Translations under genes and position numbers: made by a program
From: Rosellinia necatrix
Lineage: Eukaryota; Ascomycota; Sordariomycetes; Xylariales; Xylariaceae
DNA: 64,000 nt
Reading direction: 5' to 3'
Assembly (NCBI GenBank): GCA_021209875.1
Contig: JAGYVD010000009.1
Coordinates: forward strand, 2,294,001-2,358,000
Part shown: piece by piece, positions 1-10,216 of the stretch
How the letters are laid out: each line of letters starts with the position of its first letter
Numbering within the stretch: the first letter of the stretch is position 1
The notes under the pieces: model-generated
What the model was told of the DNA's origin: nothing
What the model saw: the letters and a program-made list of their open reading frames with translations, nothing else
Database searches by the model: none

Positions 1-417
1 AATTCGGGCTGGTCGAGGAGCATGTCGATAACCTCATCTGCATCAATGGGAGGCCGGGGTTAGTTTCGACCCGTTGAAGCAGCCGACCAGGACCCCCAGC
101 TTGCATAGAACGAGGGGGCCGGGGGTAACGGGAACAGGGGAAGCGGGGGAGCGGGAACAGCGCGGCACGTACAGTTCCCTCGCAAGGCGGCCTCGTGATA
201 GAGGTGGTTCCCCATTACCGTCGTCGTGTTGTTCAGCAGGTCGGATATCTCCTTGTCGCTCTTGCACTTCTGGATGATCTCGGTTAACAGGTCGACATTG
301 TTGCGGCGGCAAGCTTCGATGAGCTGCTCTCCTACAGACGCTCCCTAGCCGAGGTTAGTAAGTGTTCACGTCAAATTGGTATCCGCGGGCGCAATGTACC
401 TCGAAAGCATCCGCCAT
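1..417 (-). CDS. Ankyrin-repeat protein, 5' part only (runs off the left edge)
   Basis: Three exons can be read on the minus strand: 417-400 (MADAFE), 344-173 and 37 to beyond base 1. The introns are 399-345 and 172-38; both have GT donors, CTAAC-like branch sites and AG acceptors, and the reading frame is kept across both. The product begins with GASVGEQLIEACRRNN, passes through NNTTTVMGNHLYHEAALRGN and continues as YEVIDMLLDQPE. That order (acidic helix, then an HEAAL...GNYEVIDMLL repeat) fits small fungal ankyrin proteins. Only about 75 residues are inside the window, so the repeat number is unknown. Ankyrin repeats bind other proteins; the partner cannot be inferred. The start is the first ATG in frame with the spliced reading. 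Confidence 0.8.
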
Positions 418-1440
418 CTTTGGGTGGGCGACGGGGCTATCGTAGATGATACGCAGGTTTATATGAGGGGGGGGGTTTACGCAAGAGAAGGCGACGCGGC
501 TTTCTGTGTCCGGGGCCTTCTGTGTACGAGGGTTTTCTGTCTGTGTATAAGGCCTTCTCTGTCTGTATATAAGGCCTTCTCTATCTGTGTATGAAAATCC
601 AAAGATCAGGCAAATAACACACGGCTCCGGTCCAGGAGGTCTCGCCTGGGAGTTTGGCCTGGGAGTCTGGGAGTCTGGCCTGGGAGTCTCGCTCGCCTCA
701 GCTGGGAGTTAGTTCAATGCGGGTGCAAGAGTCGAGAAGCGCCGCAGTGGAGATCGGGGAGTTGAAGAAATCAATCCGTCTGCCAGGGCGTATATATCTA
801 GTGTCGCTTGTGAGGTGTCGTTCGTCAGGTGTTGTTCGTGAGGTGTTGCCTTGGGTAGTGTCTGTCGACCTTGTCCCATTGTCGGGAGTGCCCAAGGGAG
901 GTGGCAGTGTGAGTGATGGAGTAACATGTACATTAATTCCACCTGGGCAAGCTCGAGCCCCTCCAAAGTGGGCCCAAGTCCCTTAGGTACCTTTCTAGAT
1001 ACATGCCTAGGACCGCCAAGTAGGCACCTAGCTTAGGTACCTACCTACCCAAGACCATCCGCAAACGGGTGGGTGCCAGCCCCTTACAGCGTGTGTGCCT
1101 CCAGACTTGTTCTCAAAGTACCTAGTGTACTTACCGAGCTGACAGACTCCACAGCGTAGCGGGGCCATCCCACTTAACGAGGCCAATGGCTTGTGCAAAT
1201 GCGAGTGCTATGGGCGCTGTTGGGACCCCACTAGACAAACGGTTCACTAGCGCGCTTTGCGAAATCATCATGCCTTAGCATTGTCTGGTACATGGTTTGG
1301 CTCAAATCTGGAAAACGTTCTTTTTTCGCATGAAGAGAAAAAGCACCATCATGTTATAACAGAACAACGGGCTACACACCCCAAACCAGGAGTGATACGA
1401 GACATCCCCGACCCAGTCATTGCCATATTCTATTCACACT
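418..1440. other. Intergenic, with short degenerate tandem repeats
   Basis: No convincing gene. About 505-595 holds two and a half copies of a unit containing AAGGCCTTCTCT with CTGTGTATA. About 640-690 holds repeats of GCCTGGGAGTCTG. About 795-850 holds repeats of a GTGAGGTGT unit. A cluster of TAGGTACCT-like motifs lies at about 983-1052. This region must contain the divergent promoters of the ankyrin gene and RPC11. The open frame at 654-986 is made of these repeats and I do not believe it is coding. Confidence 0.6.
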
Positions 1441-1891
1441 ATGTTGCTCTGTCAGAAGCTCCCAATCTGCCCCCATCATGAGAATGCCAAGCTGACATCT
1501 GACATCCAAGTAGTCTGTCCTCAATGTAGCAATATCTTGACTGTCTCGGCCTCGCCCGAGACTGGTCGCAATCGGCTCGAATGTCGGACATGCCCCTACC
1601 AGCACGGCATCGAGGAACCCATGTACTCGCGCCGGTACTTCAAAAAAGAAGGAGCGTGAAGACGTTTTTGGCGGCCCCGAAGCTTGGGCAAATGCCGATA
1701 AGACCTCTGTCCAATGCCCAACCGGAAGCTGCGAAGGGAAGGAGGCTGCTTTCTACCAGGTCCAAATTCGTAGTGCCGATGAGCCTATGACCAGCTTCTA
1801 TAAGGTGAGTAAGCGGCTAGCTTCTTGCATTCGAAGGCACTGACACCTGAGATAGTGCATGACCTGCGGACATCGCTGGAGAGAAAACTAG
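1441..1891 (+). CDS. RPC11: RNA polymerase III subunit RPC11 (RPC10/C11), with a one-base frameshift
   Basis: This is the small zinc-ribbon subunit of RNA polymerase III that supports RNA cleavage, termination and re-initiation. Exons are 1441-1450 (ATG TTG CTC T), 1514-1804 and 1856-1891; introns are 1451-1513 and 1805-1855. The spliced start is MLLFCPQCSNILTVS, giving the N-terminal zinc ribbon, followed by RNRLECRTCPYQHGIEEP. The C-terminal TFIIS-like ribbon includes QIRSADEPMTSFYK and CMTCGHRWREN before the stop, with the QxRSADEP acidic hairpin needed for RNA cleavage. Between the two ribbons the frame breaks by +1: a run of six A at 1642-1647 gives a TGA at 1657-1659, whereas five A would read KKKEREDVFGG. 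Corrected length is 111 residues, normal for the family. The conserved flanks on both sides suggest an over-called base rather than an old pseudogene. Confidence 0.9.
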
Positions 1892-2270
1892 TTTTTAGTG
1901 AAGGAGGGGGAGATGGGGGGAGAGGAAAGGGGTCAGCCTCGTTCAATCTACGTCACCGTTCCCATATAACGGTGACGATTACATCTTTGGCGTTGAGTGC
2001 TTCCCATGGGCTGCCGGCAAAGGCGTCGTGACCCTTGACGGTAAGGTTTGATGTGCGTATTCTCGAGACGATCGATACTTGTTCATACGCCTGCCAGGAG
2101 TAATTATACCCATCTTTTTCCTCTGCTCCCTAGGCCATGCACCCCCATGTGCTCCTCTGACTCTCCCGGAGCATATTAAGCCGCTGCGTAACAGGGCTGA
2201 TCGATTCACGAGGTCTTCTCTCACCGCAGCATGTGGCAGTATAGTATAATCCTATAGACCAACGTAGGTT
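1892..2270. other. Spacer between convergent RPC11 and MED31, with a perfect hairpin
   Basis: The 379 bases separate two convergent genes. A perfect inverted repeat, CGTCACCGTT then seven bases then AACGGTGACG, lies at 1951-1977. A short open stretch around 1960-2040 reads as protein in one frame but has no start or continuation, so I do not call a gene. Confidence 0.6.
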
Positions 2271-2765
2271 TCATTCGTCCTTGTGCCACTCTACCGAAGC
2301 TTTGACACCCTCGGCTGCCAATGCCTGGACAAGGTCAGGGCTTATGATTTCTTGCCGGAAGCGCTCTTCTTGCAGGAGTTCGAGATGCTTGATCGTTGGG
2401 CCAGGGTAGTTCAGGTACTTGATATATGGCGGTTGGCGCCAGTATTGGAGGTATGCTAGGTAGGCGATGAATGCAGGGTCGCTGAGGAGTTTCAGTGAGG
2501 CAAGGTGGTTGAGATAGAATGGATTGGCAAGAGATTGTACGAACTACGGGCGCCTGTTAGCAATGCTATTCGTGGAGGGGTCAATAGAATAAGAAACACG
2601 CTCTGGAAGGCAGCGTCGGCTTTGGCAGGGGAGGCCGTTCGTTGCTAGGAATTGCTTCACATCACGAACCTCGAGCTCTATCTCAAAACGCGTGTAGCCG
2701 CCATACTTCGGTTCTGGCTCTGGAGAAGGTGTGTCTTGGGCCATCGATACGTCGCTTGAAGCCAT
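2271..2765 (-). CDS. MED31: Mediator complex subunit 31 (Soh1)
   Basis: MED31 is a small subunit of the middle module of Mediator, acting in the nucleus in RNA polymerase II transcription. Exon 1 is 2765-2670 (32 codons, starting MASSDVSMAQDTPSPEPEPK), the intron is 2669-2544 with a GCTAAC branch site, and exon 2 is 2543-2271. The join gives YTRFEIELE followed by FVQSLANPFYLNHLA, then LSDPAFIAYLAYLQYW, RQPPYIKYLNYPG and FRQEIISPDLVQAL. This matches the highly conserved Soh1 core almost end to end. The product is 122 residues, a normal length. It converges with RPC11, and I see no frame problem. Confidence 0.95.
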
Positions 2766-3595
2766 GGGTTGTGACTAGTGTCTGTAACTGGGACCAGGGT
2801 GACGATCGACGAGAAGAAAGGTTGGTCATGTCAAGGAACGAAAGAGGTAATAGCAGGTAATACCAAGTTCCGAGGTCACTTTCCCCAGATACCTACCTAA
2901 CCAACCTATGCAGGTGCAGGGGTAGGTACAGCTTCAATATAGCGATAGCTAACTTTATTAAGTGGGTTTTAATATGTAGTTATGCAACTAACAAGTTATT
3001 ATAATAAAGCGAGATATTGTTAAGCCATTATTTGAGAGAAAGATGATCTCTACAACATTACTTCGTATCTATCTAGGCGACCAGAGGCAGGGAAGTACGT
3101 CATTTAGTCTTCGGATTGAACGATTGATTGTTTGCTTTCCCTCAACTGGAATCTTCAGGCTAGTTATAGGCTTGGGGAATAATACCAAAAACACAACTCA
3201 TAACAGAAGAGAAGTAATAATAGTTAGTTATAGTCAGTAGAAAAATGGCAACTATACTAACGATCTTTCTCTTTCTTTCACTTGTTAACTCTGGTCGAAT
3301 CCGTGTGTTAGCCCCCCGGAGGGGCAAATTAAGGTCTGATCCAAAATAACTTCCTCCTGGGATTAAGATTCTGGTTATTGTTGACCAGGTATAAAACAAA
3401 AAAAAAAAACAAAAAAAATAAGCAAGTGACATTCTGGACTACGCCAGCAATAAAGCAAATCCGCAAATACATGCCTCATCAATCTTGTCGCGTCCATTCT
3501 TACGTTTCTTTTTTCTACTTATCATCCCTCTCTCCCCCCTCCTCCCCCCCTTTATCCTTCCTCCCTTTCGCCTTTCCCAGTATCGCAGCGCCGAC
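2766..3595. other. Intergenic between MED31 and the CFEM gene
   Basis: No gene seen. 2930-3250 is relatively AT-rich. 3398-3420 is an A-rich tract and 3520-3570 a pyrimidine-rich tract, probably part of the 3' flank of the CFEM gene. The upstream half should contain the MED31 promoter. Confidence 0.5.
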
Positions 3596-4335
3596 TCACA
3601 GGAACGCAATAGCACCCGCGATACCGGCCAGCACGCCGGCGGCGAGCCGCCCCTGCGTCGCCCCGGCGCCGGTGGGGGTGCTCGACGGCTCGCCCGTGAG
3701 GGACCCCGTGAGCGTCGAGGGGTTGATCAGGGTATCCGTGTGGGTGATGCCCGAGGACGTGGCGCCCGACGTGATGTTCATGAAGCCGGACGAGGTGGAC
3801 GCGCTGCTGCTACCACCGCTGCCGCTGCCGCTTCCGCTACCGCTGGGAGTCGGTGTAGGGGTCGGCGGGTTGGTCATGATGACGCTGGTGCCGGTGGCGG
3901 CGGAGCTCGAACCCGGGACGGGGGTCGGCGTCATCGCGGTGCTGTCGGGCGCCGTGAAGCTGAGCTCCCCCGCGAAGAAGCTGGAGCAGACGGCCTCGCC
4001 GGCGTTGGCGGCCTGCCCGAGGTCGGTGGGGTTGGTGCAGCTGGTCAGGAGGCACCCGGCCACCTGACCGGCGATGACGGCCTTGGTCGGGCCGCATTGG
4101 CACGCGATGTCGCTGAGCTGGCAGCCGGCCTCAGTGATGGCGGCGGACAGGCAGGGAAGCTATAGGGCAGCATGTTCATCAGCCTCGCATCTTTCGGATC
4201 CCTCCAGCTATGGAGAGTAGCTATCGCTCGTCGCTTGTCACTCACCGCACACGAGGGCTCGCCGGGGAAGTAGCCGGTGCTGTCGGCTTGGGCATAGACG
4301 AGTGCCGCGGCGGCTAGGATCAGAAATGACTTCAT
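3596..4335 (-). CDS. GPI-anchored CFEM-domain surface protein
   Basis: CFEM proteins are fungal cell-wall or membrane proteins with eight conserved cysteines; some bind haem. Exon 1 is 4335-4246 (30 codons) and encodes a signal peptide, MKSFLILAAAALVYAQA. The intron is 4245-4160 with a GTGAGT donor. Exon 2 is 4159-3596. The spliced protein of 217 residues has cysteines at 29, 33, 43, 50, 52, 66, 71 and 88 in CFEM spacing. Asp47 in LSDIACQC sits where the haem-ligand Asp occurs in haem-binding members; haem binding here is an inference. A Ser/Thr/Pro/Gly-rich stalk with a (GS)n run follows. The hydrophobic tail (LAAGVLAGIAGAIAFL) fits a GPI-attachment signal. GC content is high, as in other secreted genes here. 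Confidence 0.9.
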
Positions 4336-6600
4336 TATGAATGGATGCGGTAGACCGGGGTTGGCAAGGTGGATGCGGAGGAGTGGATGAAGGTGGGTGG
4401 TCAGTCAAGTTCGCAATAATCACCAGCAGTCGATAGGATGAAATTAGCAGCGGATGGGATGTAATTGGCAGCAGATAGGATGCAGAGAAGGCGAAGATGG
4501 CATGACAAGGGAAAGGGATGTCACCACATTCCAACGGATGCTATGTAGGTATTTAAGATGGCTGTCTACGACCTATCTCATTGGCGATCTCCAGGTGCCA
4601 TTAGGATCAATTAGGAACAACAAAAAGCCATAATCGGGTTACTGCGTAAAGCTTGGAGAAACATCCTTCCCACTCCGGTATAAGCCGTCGAGAACCAAAC
4701 GAAACAGAGGGCTGAGAGGGGGGTTGGAGCGTCATTGTTCCGACACCTCGATGGACATAGTCTCTGACAGTGTAAACAGTTAGCATGTCGATCCATTGAG
4801 ATCTAGATGCATTGTGGGGGTTAGCAAGATACTTTGTGCGGGATTCCTACATCCTGCTAAACATGGGGGAGATGGTGCGGAGAAGCTGTGTATCTACTAA
4901 ACACCTCAGCTCATACTCGAATGATCTACAGCAAGACCATCCGCATTGCACACGGTACGACGCCCTAGCGTGTGCCGCTACTCGACGCTTGAGTTTGCTC
5001 AAAAAGCCGCTGTGACACACATGTACACATGCATGTATGTATGCATGTATGTATGTATGTATGTATGTATGTATGTAGCAACCGAGTTAGCCTTTTGATA
5101 GACCATGTGTGAAGAACGGAAGCGAATTTATATGATCGAAAGGGACACGGTAAATGTTTATGTTTCATTGCTGAGCTGCCGTGGTTGGTTGTATGATTTA
5201 TCGCCATCACGGGGTGAAACCCCAAAAGCAACTCGAGTTTGTGGTGTGTGTCAGTCACTTCAACGAGCGAAAATAAACCCCAATGCTATCACCCGATACC
5301 ATCACAAAGAAATGAGAGAAATGAGAGAAATGTATCAGGCTCGTAGTGCATGTCTCCGTGCTCTGTCGCTGTGCTCAATACATCAGAGCCATGTTCTAGT
5401 CATGTTACGCATCCCGCATTATATCACGTTTGTGACCAGGTGCTTTTAAACTATCCAAAACTCCATTTGGGGTGGGGGGGTATTGAGTCACTCCAAGTAG
5501 AGCTCTAGGGGCCATTGAAGGAAACACGTTTTCGCTTCTTCTATGGTTGGTGTCCAAGCACTGATAGAGTTGGGGAAGGAAGATAAGGCACGGATATTTG
5601 GCATGAGGCCGTATTTTTATTTTTATTTTATCTCTTTTTTTCAAGTCTGTGCCAAACATGATATAGCTACTGTCTGAACAATCGAATGAAAGGTGAGGAT
5701 GTTCCCGACGAGCCCATGTTCCAATCAGAGTCTCTCGATTTCAAATGCAAGGATCACAACTGCCTCTACATGATTATATATACCATTATATTGTTCGCAT
5801 TCGTTTCTTTAGCATGGCCTACGGAGGATTAGAATACCCCCGTCCACCCCCTCGACGAGTTCGCGTACAGCAGCTCAGAAAGCTTCGAGACTGGGGTTCC
5901 CCGCAAGCGACAACATCCCGATATGGTATCTGCTTTGCGCTACGCCCTGCGCCGTTCGGTGGGGAGTGACATCGTTCCTGGCCACCGTTGCCCTCGTAGT
6001 GGGCGCCAAGGCGCTCCTGGCCACCTCAGTCGGAAGTAACTATCACAGCAGCCAAGAGTCCGACGGTACTTACACCCTTCACCATGGCTGCCAGTCGCCA
6101 TTAGCACCGGCGGTATCCCTTACCTAACGAGATGAACCTCGCTCGCGGCCTTCAGGCATCCTAAGGGAACCCTCCACCGACGGACCTTGCGCCCATCACA
6201 TGCAAACCGGTCATGCCCCGTGGCCATGAGAAGGTAGAAATGCCGAACGGGTGGACCGTTCTTCACCATCCCCATCTAGGCGAGGGGACCTCACTGGTCG
6301 CTTCCCCTGTTGCTCGGTATAGAGCCAACACGAGTAAACTGGACGCTAGGGAGCTTGGTATTTGCCCGGCCGCGTCGTACCCGCATCGTCAGGGTAGTAC
6401 GGTCACAGAGCGTCGCATGACGTCGGCGGGAAAATGTTGTAGGAAAGCTCGAAGTAATTTCCGAAGGGGGTGGGTGGTGCCAAGTTCGTGTGCGATGAAG
6501 AATATAAGTCACGGCCGTGTCTCGTCTGCGACCGCCCCGTAACTTGGTCCCGAGCAGATCAGTTCCGTGACCGTGCTGCATAGGTCCGTCGAGCCTTACC
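4336..6600. other. Intergenic with a TATG microsatellite
   Basis: No supportable gene in about 2.3 kb. A (GTAT)n/(GCAT) microsatellite occupies about 5028-5077. Short open frames on both strands lack coding character or joinable splice sites. The right end is the promoter side of the oxidase gene at 6601. Confidence 0.5.
5028..5077. repeat. Tetranucleotide microsatellite (TATG)n
   Basis: About twelve tandem ATGT-type units, with a few GCATG variants at the left end. It lies in non-coding DNA. Confidence 0.9.
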
Positions 6601-8836
6601 ATGATGCTGTCTCTGGGATACACGATCGCTGCTCTTGCAGCGGCAGTGACCCCCCTCGCGGCTGAGCCCTATAATACTTTCGATGGGGCCGGCTTCCCGG
6701 CCTGCCGCAATGTGGCTTCGGTCCACGAAGCTACAAGTGTGGACGACATGGTGGCCGTGGTGAAGAAAGCGGCTGCGGATGGGACACCAGTCAGAGCCTC
6801 CGGGAAGGGCCACATGTGGTAAGTGTCCACGCATTATTCAAGGAGCGCACACATCTTTCCATTGTTTGCTAGGCCGAGAGTTGTATCGTTAGCTAATAGC
6901 TCTTCCAAGGTATGACACTATGTGCTCGGATAATCCGAGTACTATCATCATCCAAACCGAGGGTGTCAATAAAATTTCGAACCTGGCCCTTGAAGACGGG
7001 GCCAAATCGGGAACCGTCGACATCGAGGCGGGTGTGACGTTTCTGCAACTAGCAGAGTGGCTACACAACCGCAACGCCTCCATGGGCTACACACTGGTGA
7101 ATTGGAACATCACCATGGCCGGCGCGGTGGCGATGGGCGGTCATCGTTCCTCCATTCGAGAAGACTCGATGGTTGCCGCTGGTGTCTTGTCGATGGATAT
7201 CATCAACGGCAACGGTGAGATCGTCACAGTTGAGCGGGACAATGAGAACGATGATTGGCTTGCGGCCTCTACCTCGCTCGGCCTGCTGGGCGTTATTGCT
7301 CGGATGAAGTTCAAGGTCTATCCGGACTTTAAGGTCTTCGCGCAGCAGAAGATGTTAGAGCTCAGCCCCCTTTTATCACCACCAAGAAGAATATGAAACT
7401 GACACTTAAGGAACACAGCTTAAGCGAAGATCAAGTCTTGAACGGCGACATCTACGGCCTGATCGCGCCTTATGCCACCGCTAACCTCTGGGTGAGATGC
7501 ATCACCAACAATGGGTAAACTCAGGCGCACCGTTCTCACTGACACCTCGCGACGCAGTGGTGGCCGTACCTCAAGAAGTTCCACTGGCGCTATTACGACC
7601 AGGTGCCGCTGACGCTGAGCGAGCAGGAGGGGTTCCAGAACACGTTCTCGCTGACGGACTTCGAGGCGGGCGTGGCCAAGACGACGCTCGAGAGCGGCAA
7701 GTTCCTGCCGACGTCCAACTGGTTCTTCGAGACGACCGCGTTCGCGCTCTGGTCCGCGCCCAACTTCAAGGACAAGAACACGTGGGAGGACATCACGGCC
7801 TGGCCGGTGTACGGCTGGAACTACGACGTCCTCATCGGCGGCCTCTACCCGGACCAGAAGCCGGAGTGGGAGCACGGCCTGCACGGCTACACGCTGGAGC
7901 TCGCGTTCCCGGTCGTGATGGCCAACCAGGTGCTGAAGCGCGTGCGCCAGGCCTTCGATGCCGAGGCGAGCGCGGGCAGGATTAGTGAGAAAAGCCCCTA
8001 CTCTGCCCCCCCCCCCCGCCCCACACCCCCCGAATCCCCTTCCCCCTTTTCTCGGTCGCTCTCCGTAGAATGCACCCGGCCCAATAGCCCGCCTGGCGAT
8101 GCAGAGCTGACTCTTGCACCCCACAGTGGCGTCGACGTACCGCAGTGGCATCAACATCAAATTCGGCAAGGCATACTTCGACTTCCTGGGCCAGGTCACG
8201 TACGACACGTTCGACGGGGCGGACTGGACCAAGGGCGCCATCATGTTCGACTTCCCGAGCTTCCACCCCACGATCGGGGACGGCAAGCGGTACAATGAAC
8301 AATTTTGTGCGTAGTGGCGCGCCCCCTAGACTGCTTGCTCACATCAACCCACCCCCATCCTCCCCCTTTTGCAGCGTTTCGTTAGTAAAAAAAAAAAAGT
8401 CGTAATCCGGACTGACAAAAGGCATCGTGCGACTTGTTGGGGTGGGGGGCAGACATTAACCTGGCGAAGACGCTCCTCGACGAGTTCCCTGCGCGCCCGC
8501 ACTGGACGAAGAACACGCGCGAGGTGTTCGGCAACGCCACGCAGAACATCGACCCGGACCACCTGGCTAGATTCAAAGGTACGTCCCATGACGGGCCCCC
8601 GAATCTCTCTCGAATGGCCAAATAGATGACTAACTATTTCGCAGTGAGTTGATTCCCGTATCACACGGCATTACATCCCAAATATGCTCGGGAAATAGCA
8701 CAAGGGGTTGGGGGAGCGGTAGCGATCGTTTTTTTTTTGGTTACTAACAGCGGGAACGCAGGCCGTGCGACAAAAGTTCGATCCCAAGGGCACGTTCAAG
8801 TCGGTCGTCGGCGAGATTTTGGGTTTCTATAACTGA
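6601..8836 (+). CDS. Secreted FAD-linked aldonolactone oxidase-like protein, seven exons with a probable twin intron
   Basis: Exons: 6601-6818, 6910-7353, 7419-7491, 7558-7984, 8127-8306, 8453-8578 and 8763-8836. They total 1542 nt, exactly 513 codons plus stop. Residues 1-21 form a signal peptide. An FAD-binding PCMH-type domain follows: GKGHMWYDT carries His71, where this family usually binds FAD covalently, and VAMGGHRSSIRED is a second family motif. The C-terminal half resembles the D-arabinono/L-gulono-1,4-lactone oxidase domain, with ARPHWTKNTREVF close to the conserved HWxK signature and ending KFDPKGTFKSVVGEILGFYN. The likely reaction is oxidation of an aldonolactone or similar sugar; the true substrate is unknown. 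The last intervening sequence (8579-8762) keeps frame only if an inner intron is removed first (see findings). Vanillyl-alcohol-type or berberine-bridge-type oxidases are less likely because of the C-terminal motif. Confidence 0.85.
8579..8762 (+). other. Probable spliceosomal twin intron (stwintron)
   Basis: The inner intron is 8644-8761: donor GTGAGT, branch-like TTACTAAC near 8741, acceptor GCAG. It splits the acceptor of an outer intron that starts GTACGT at 8579, has a GACTAACT branch site near 8629 and ends in CA at 8643. Removing the inner intron joins that CA to G8762, making a new CAG acceptor just before CCGTGCG. The outer intron is then 66 nt. Only this order gives exon join AAA G|CC GTG, reading FKAVRQKFDPKG. 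A single intron with the obvious acceptor is out of frame. Confidence 0.7.
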
Positions 8837-9484
8837 GAGGGAGAGAGGGAGGAACTCCGAATGAGTGGGCGAAGGAATCGACTAGGGGGGACAGCCAAGA
8901 GGGAATTAACTAACTAACTAACTACCCAATTGTATGCATGAGGCGTGTGGCGTTATGCCCAGCACGTTAGACAATCATCGAAAAGCTTGTTGGGTACCTA
9001 CATACACACGTACACATGTACATCGTTAGAATGTCTGGTTCGGTGGCTCAAGCTTTCTGCGCGTGAGATCGAGAATGAACTCCAATGACACAGCCCTGGG
9101 AACGGAACGCGTGGCTTGCTGCACGTAATCGTAGGACGATCGATCCTCCTGCCGACTATTTCAACGACTCTCGAGCGCTGCGCACACACGTCCCGGTTGG
9201 CAATGGCTTTCAGTGAGAGAACGTTACGTATTATTTCCAACTATCGGGGTATATATATATATATATATCCATTGTTCATGTCGTCTCAGTGTAAACCACA
9301 TTTCATCAACGCCCAACTCGAAAACCATGCCCGTTGCCATGCTCTCTATATATGTGTGTTCATTCCACAAAAAAAAAAAAAAAAACCCTCCTCCCCTTGG
9401 TGGTTAAACAAAATACCCATCGAGTTATATACATGATTTGCTTGCTTTCTTTCTTTCTTTCTTTGATTATCTTCATGCGTAGAC
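8837..9484. other. Convergent spacer, with (AT)n and poly-A tracts
   Basis: 3' flanks of two convergent genes. A (TA)n run lies at about 9249-9268, an A17 run around 9369-9385 and a (TTTC)n run near 9446-9463. No gene seen. Confidence 0.5.
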
Positions 9485-10216
9485 TTAGAGCGCGAGGACA
9501 CCGACGGCGCCGACGACGCCGAGGAGGCCCCAGAGCGCGACGGCGCGGGTGCTGGCGCCGCTGCACGTGCCGGTCGGGTTGACGAGCTTCTGGTTGCCGG
9601 CGGTGATGGCGACGTCGAAGTGCAGCGCCGAGGCAGCGTTGTAGGTGGTGGTGGCCGAGGTGGTGGTCTTCTGGCCCTCGGCGGAGCCACCCACCGTGGC
9701 CGTGCAGGTCGCGGCCGTCGTGCCCGCGAGCTCGCACTCCTCGATGAGCGTCACCTTGACCTCGACCCCAAGCGTCGTCGTCGTGACGGCGCTCGAGACC
9801 TGGTACTGGCTCGCGTTCTCGGTGATGGTCGCTGGCTGCGTGCGCGCTCGTGTGTTAGCATTTTTCACTATCGTTCATGTATCATGGGGGGGAGGAGGGA
9901 TGAGGCGCTGGGAAGAAGAAGAAGAAGAGGAAAGAAAGAGACGTACAGGAGAGTCAGAGCCACAGAGGGAACTCGGGCCGCCGCCGGTACACTGGACCGC
10001 GTAGACGGTGTGGTCGGCGCAGGCGGCGACCACCGAGGCGGCGTACTCGAACTCCGGCTGGCCGTCGATGAAAATGTTCACCGACGTGGGGCCGGACTCT
10101 TGCCTCGCCACCATCGGGGCCACGGCCGGGCTGAAGCCGGCGACGTCCCGCGCGGCAAACATGCTGCCCGCGTCGAGGTTGTTGAAGGCGTGTCCGGCAA
10201 CGAGCTGGGCGGCCAT
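9485..10216 (-). CDS. Predicted GPI-anchored small surface protein of unknown function
   Basis: Exon 1 is 10216-9947 (90 codons), the intron is 9946-9836 with a GTACGT donor and GCTAAC branch site, and exon 2 is 9835-9485. The product is 206 residues. It has four cysteines in two local pairs, a Thr-rich middle (AVTTTTLGVEV, KTTTSATTTYNAAS) and a C-terminal hydrophobic segment (AVALWGLLGVVGAVGVLAL), preceded by small residues as in GPI-anchor signals. The N-terminus from the ATG at 10216 (MAAQLVAGHAFNN) is a short, weak signal peptide. The frame stays open further upstream but without an ATG, so a missing 5' exon is possible. I do not recognise a catalytic domain. Role at the cell wall is an inference from topology. 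Confidence 0.75.

Noticed and set aside
654..986. 110-codon plus-strand frame
   Set aside because: It is built from GCCTGGGAGTCTG repeats, has no domain and has no coding-like codon pattern.
3378..4165. Long plus-strand frames of 226-229 codons
   Set aside because: They are shadows of the CFEM gene, whose eight cysteines, signal peptide and GPI tail are on the minus strand.
7420..8295. 291-codon minus-strand frame opposite the oxidase
   Set aside because: It lies antisense to exons of the FAD oxidase; the Arg/Gly/Leu-rich product comes from high GC at third positions of the real gene.
9360..9868. Hypothetical frames running into the poly-A region
   Set aside because: They are shadows of the GPI-protein exon 2 and its 3' flank.
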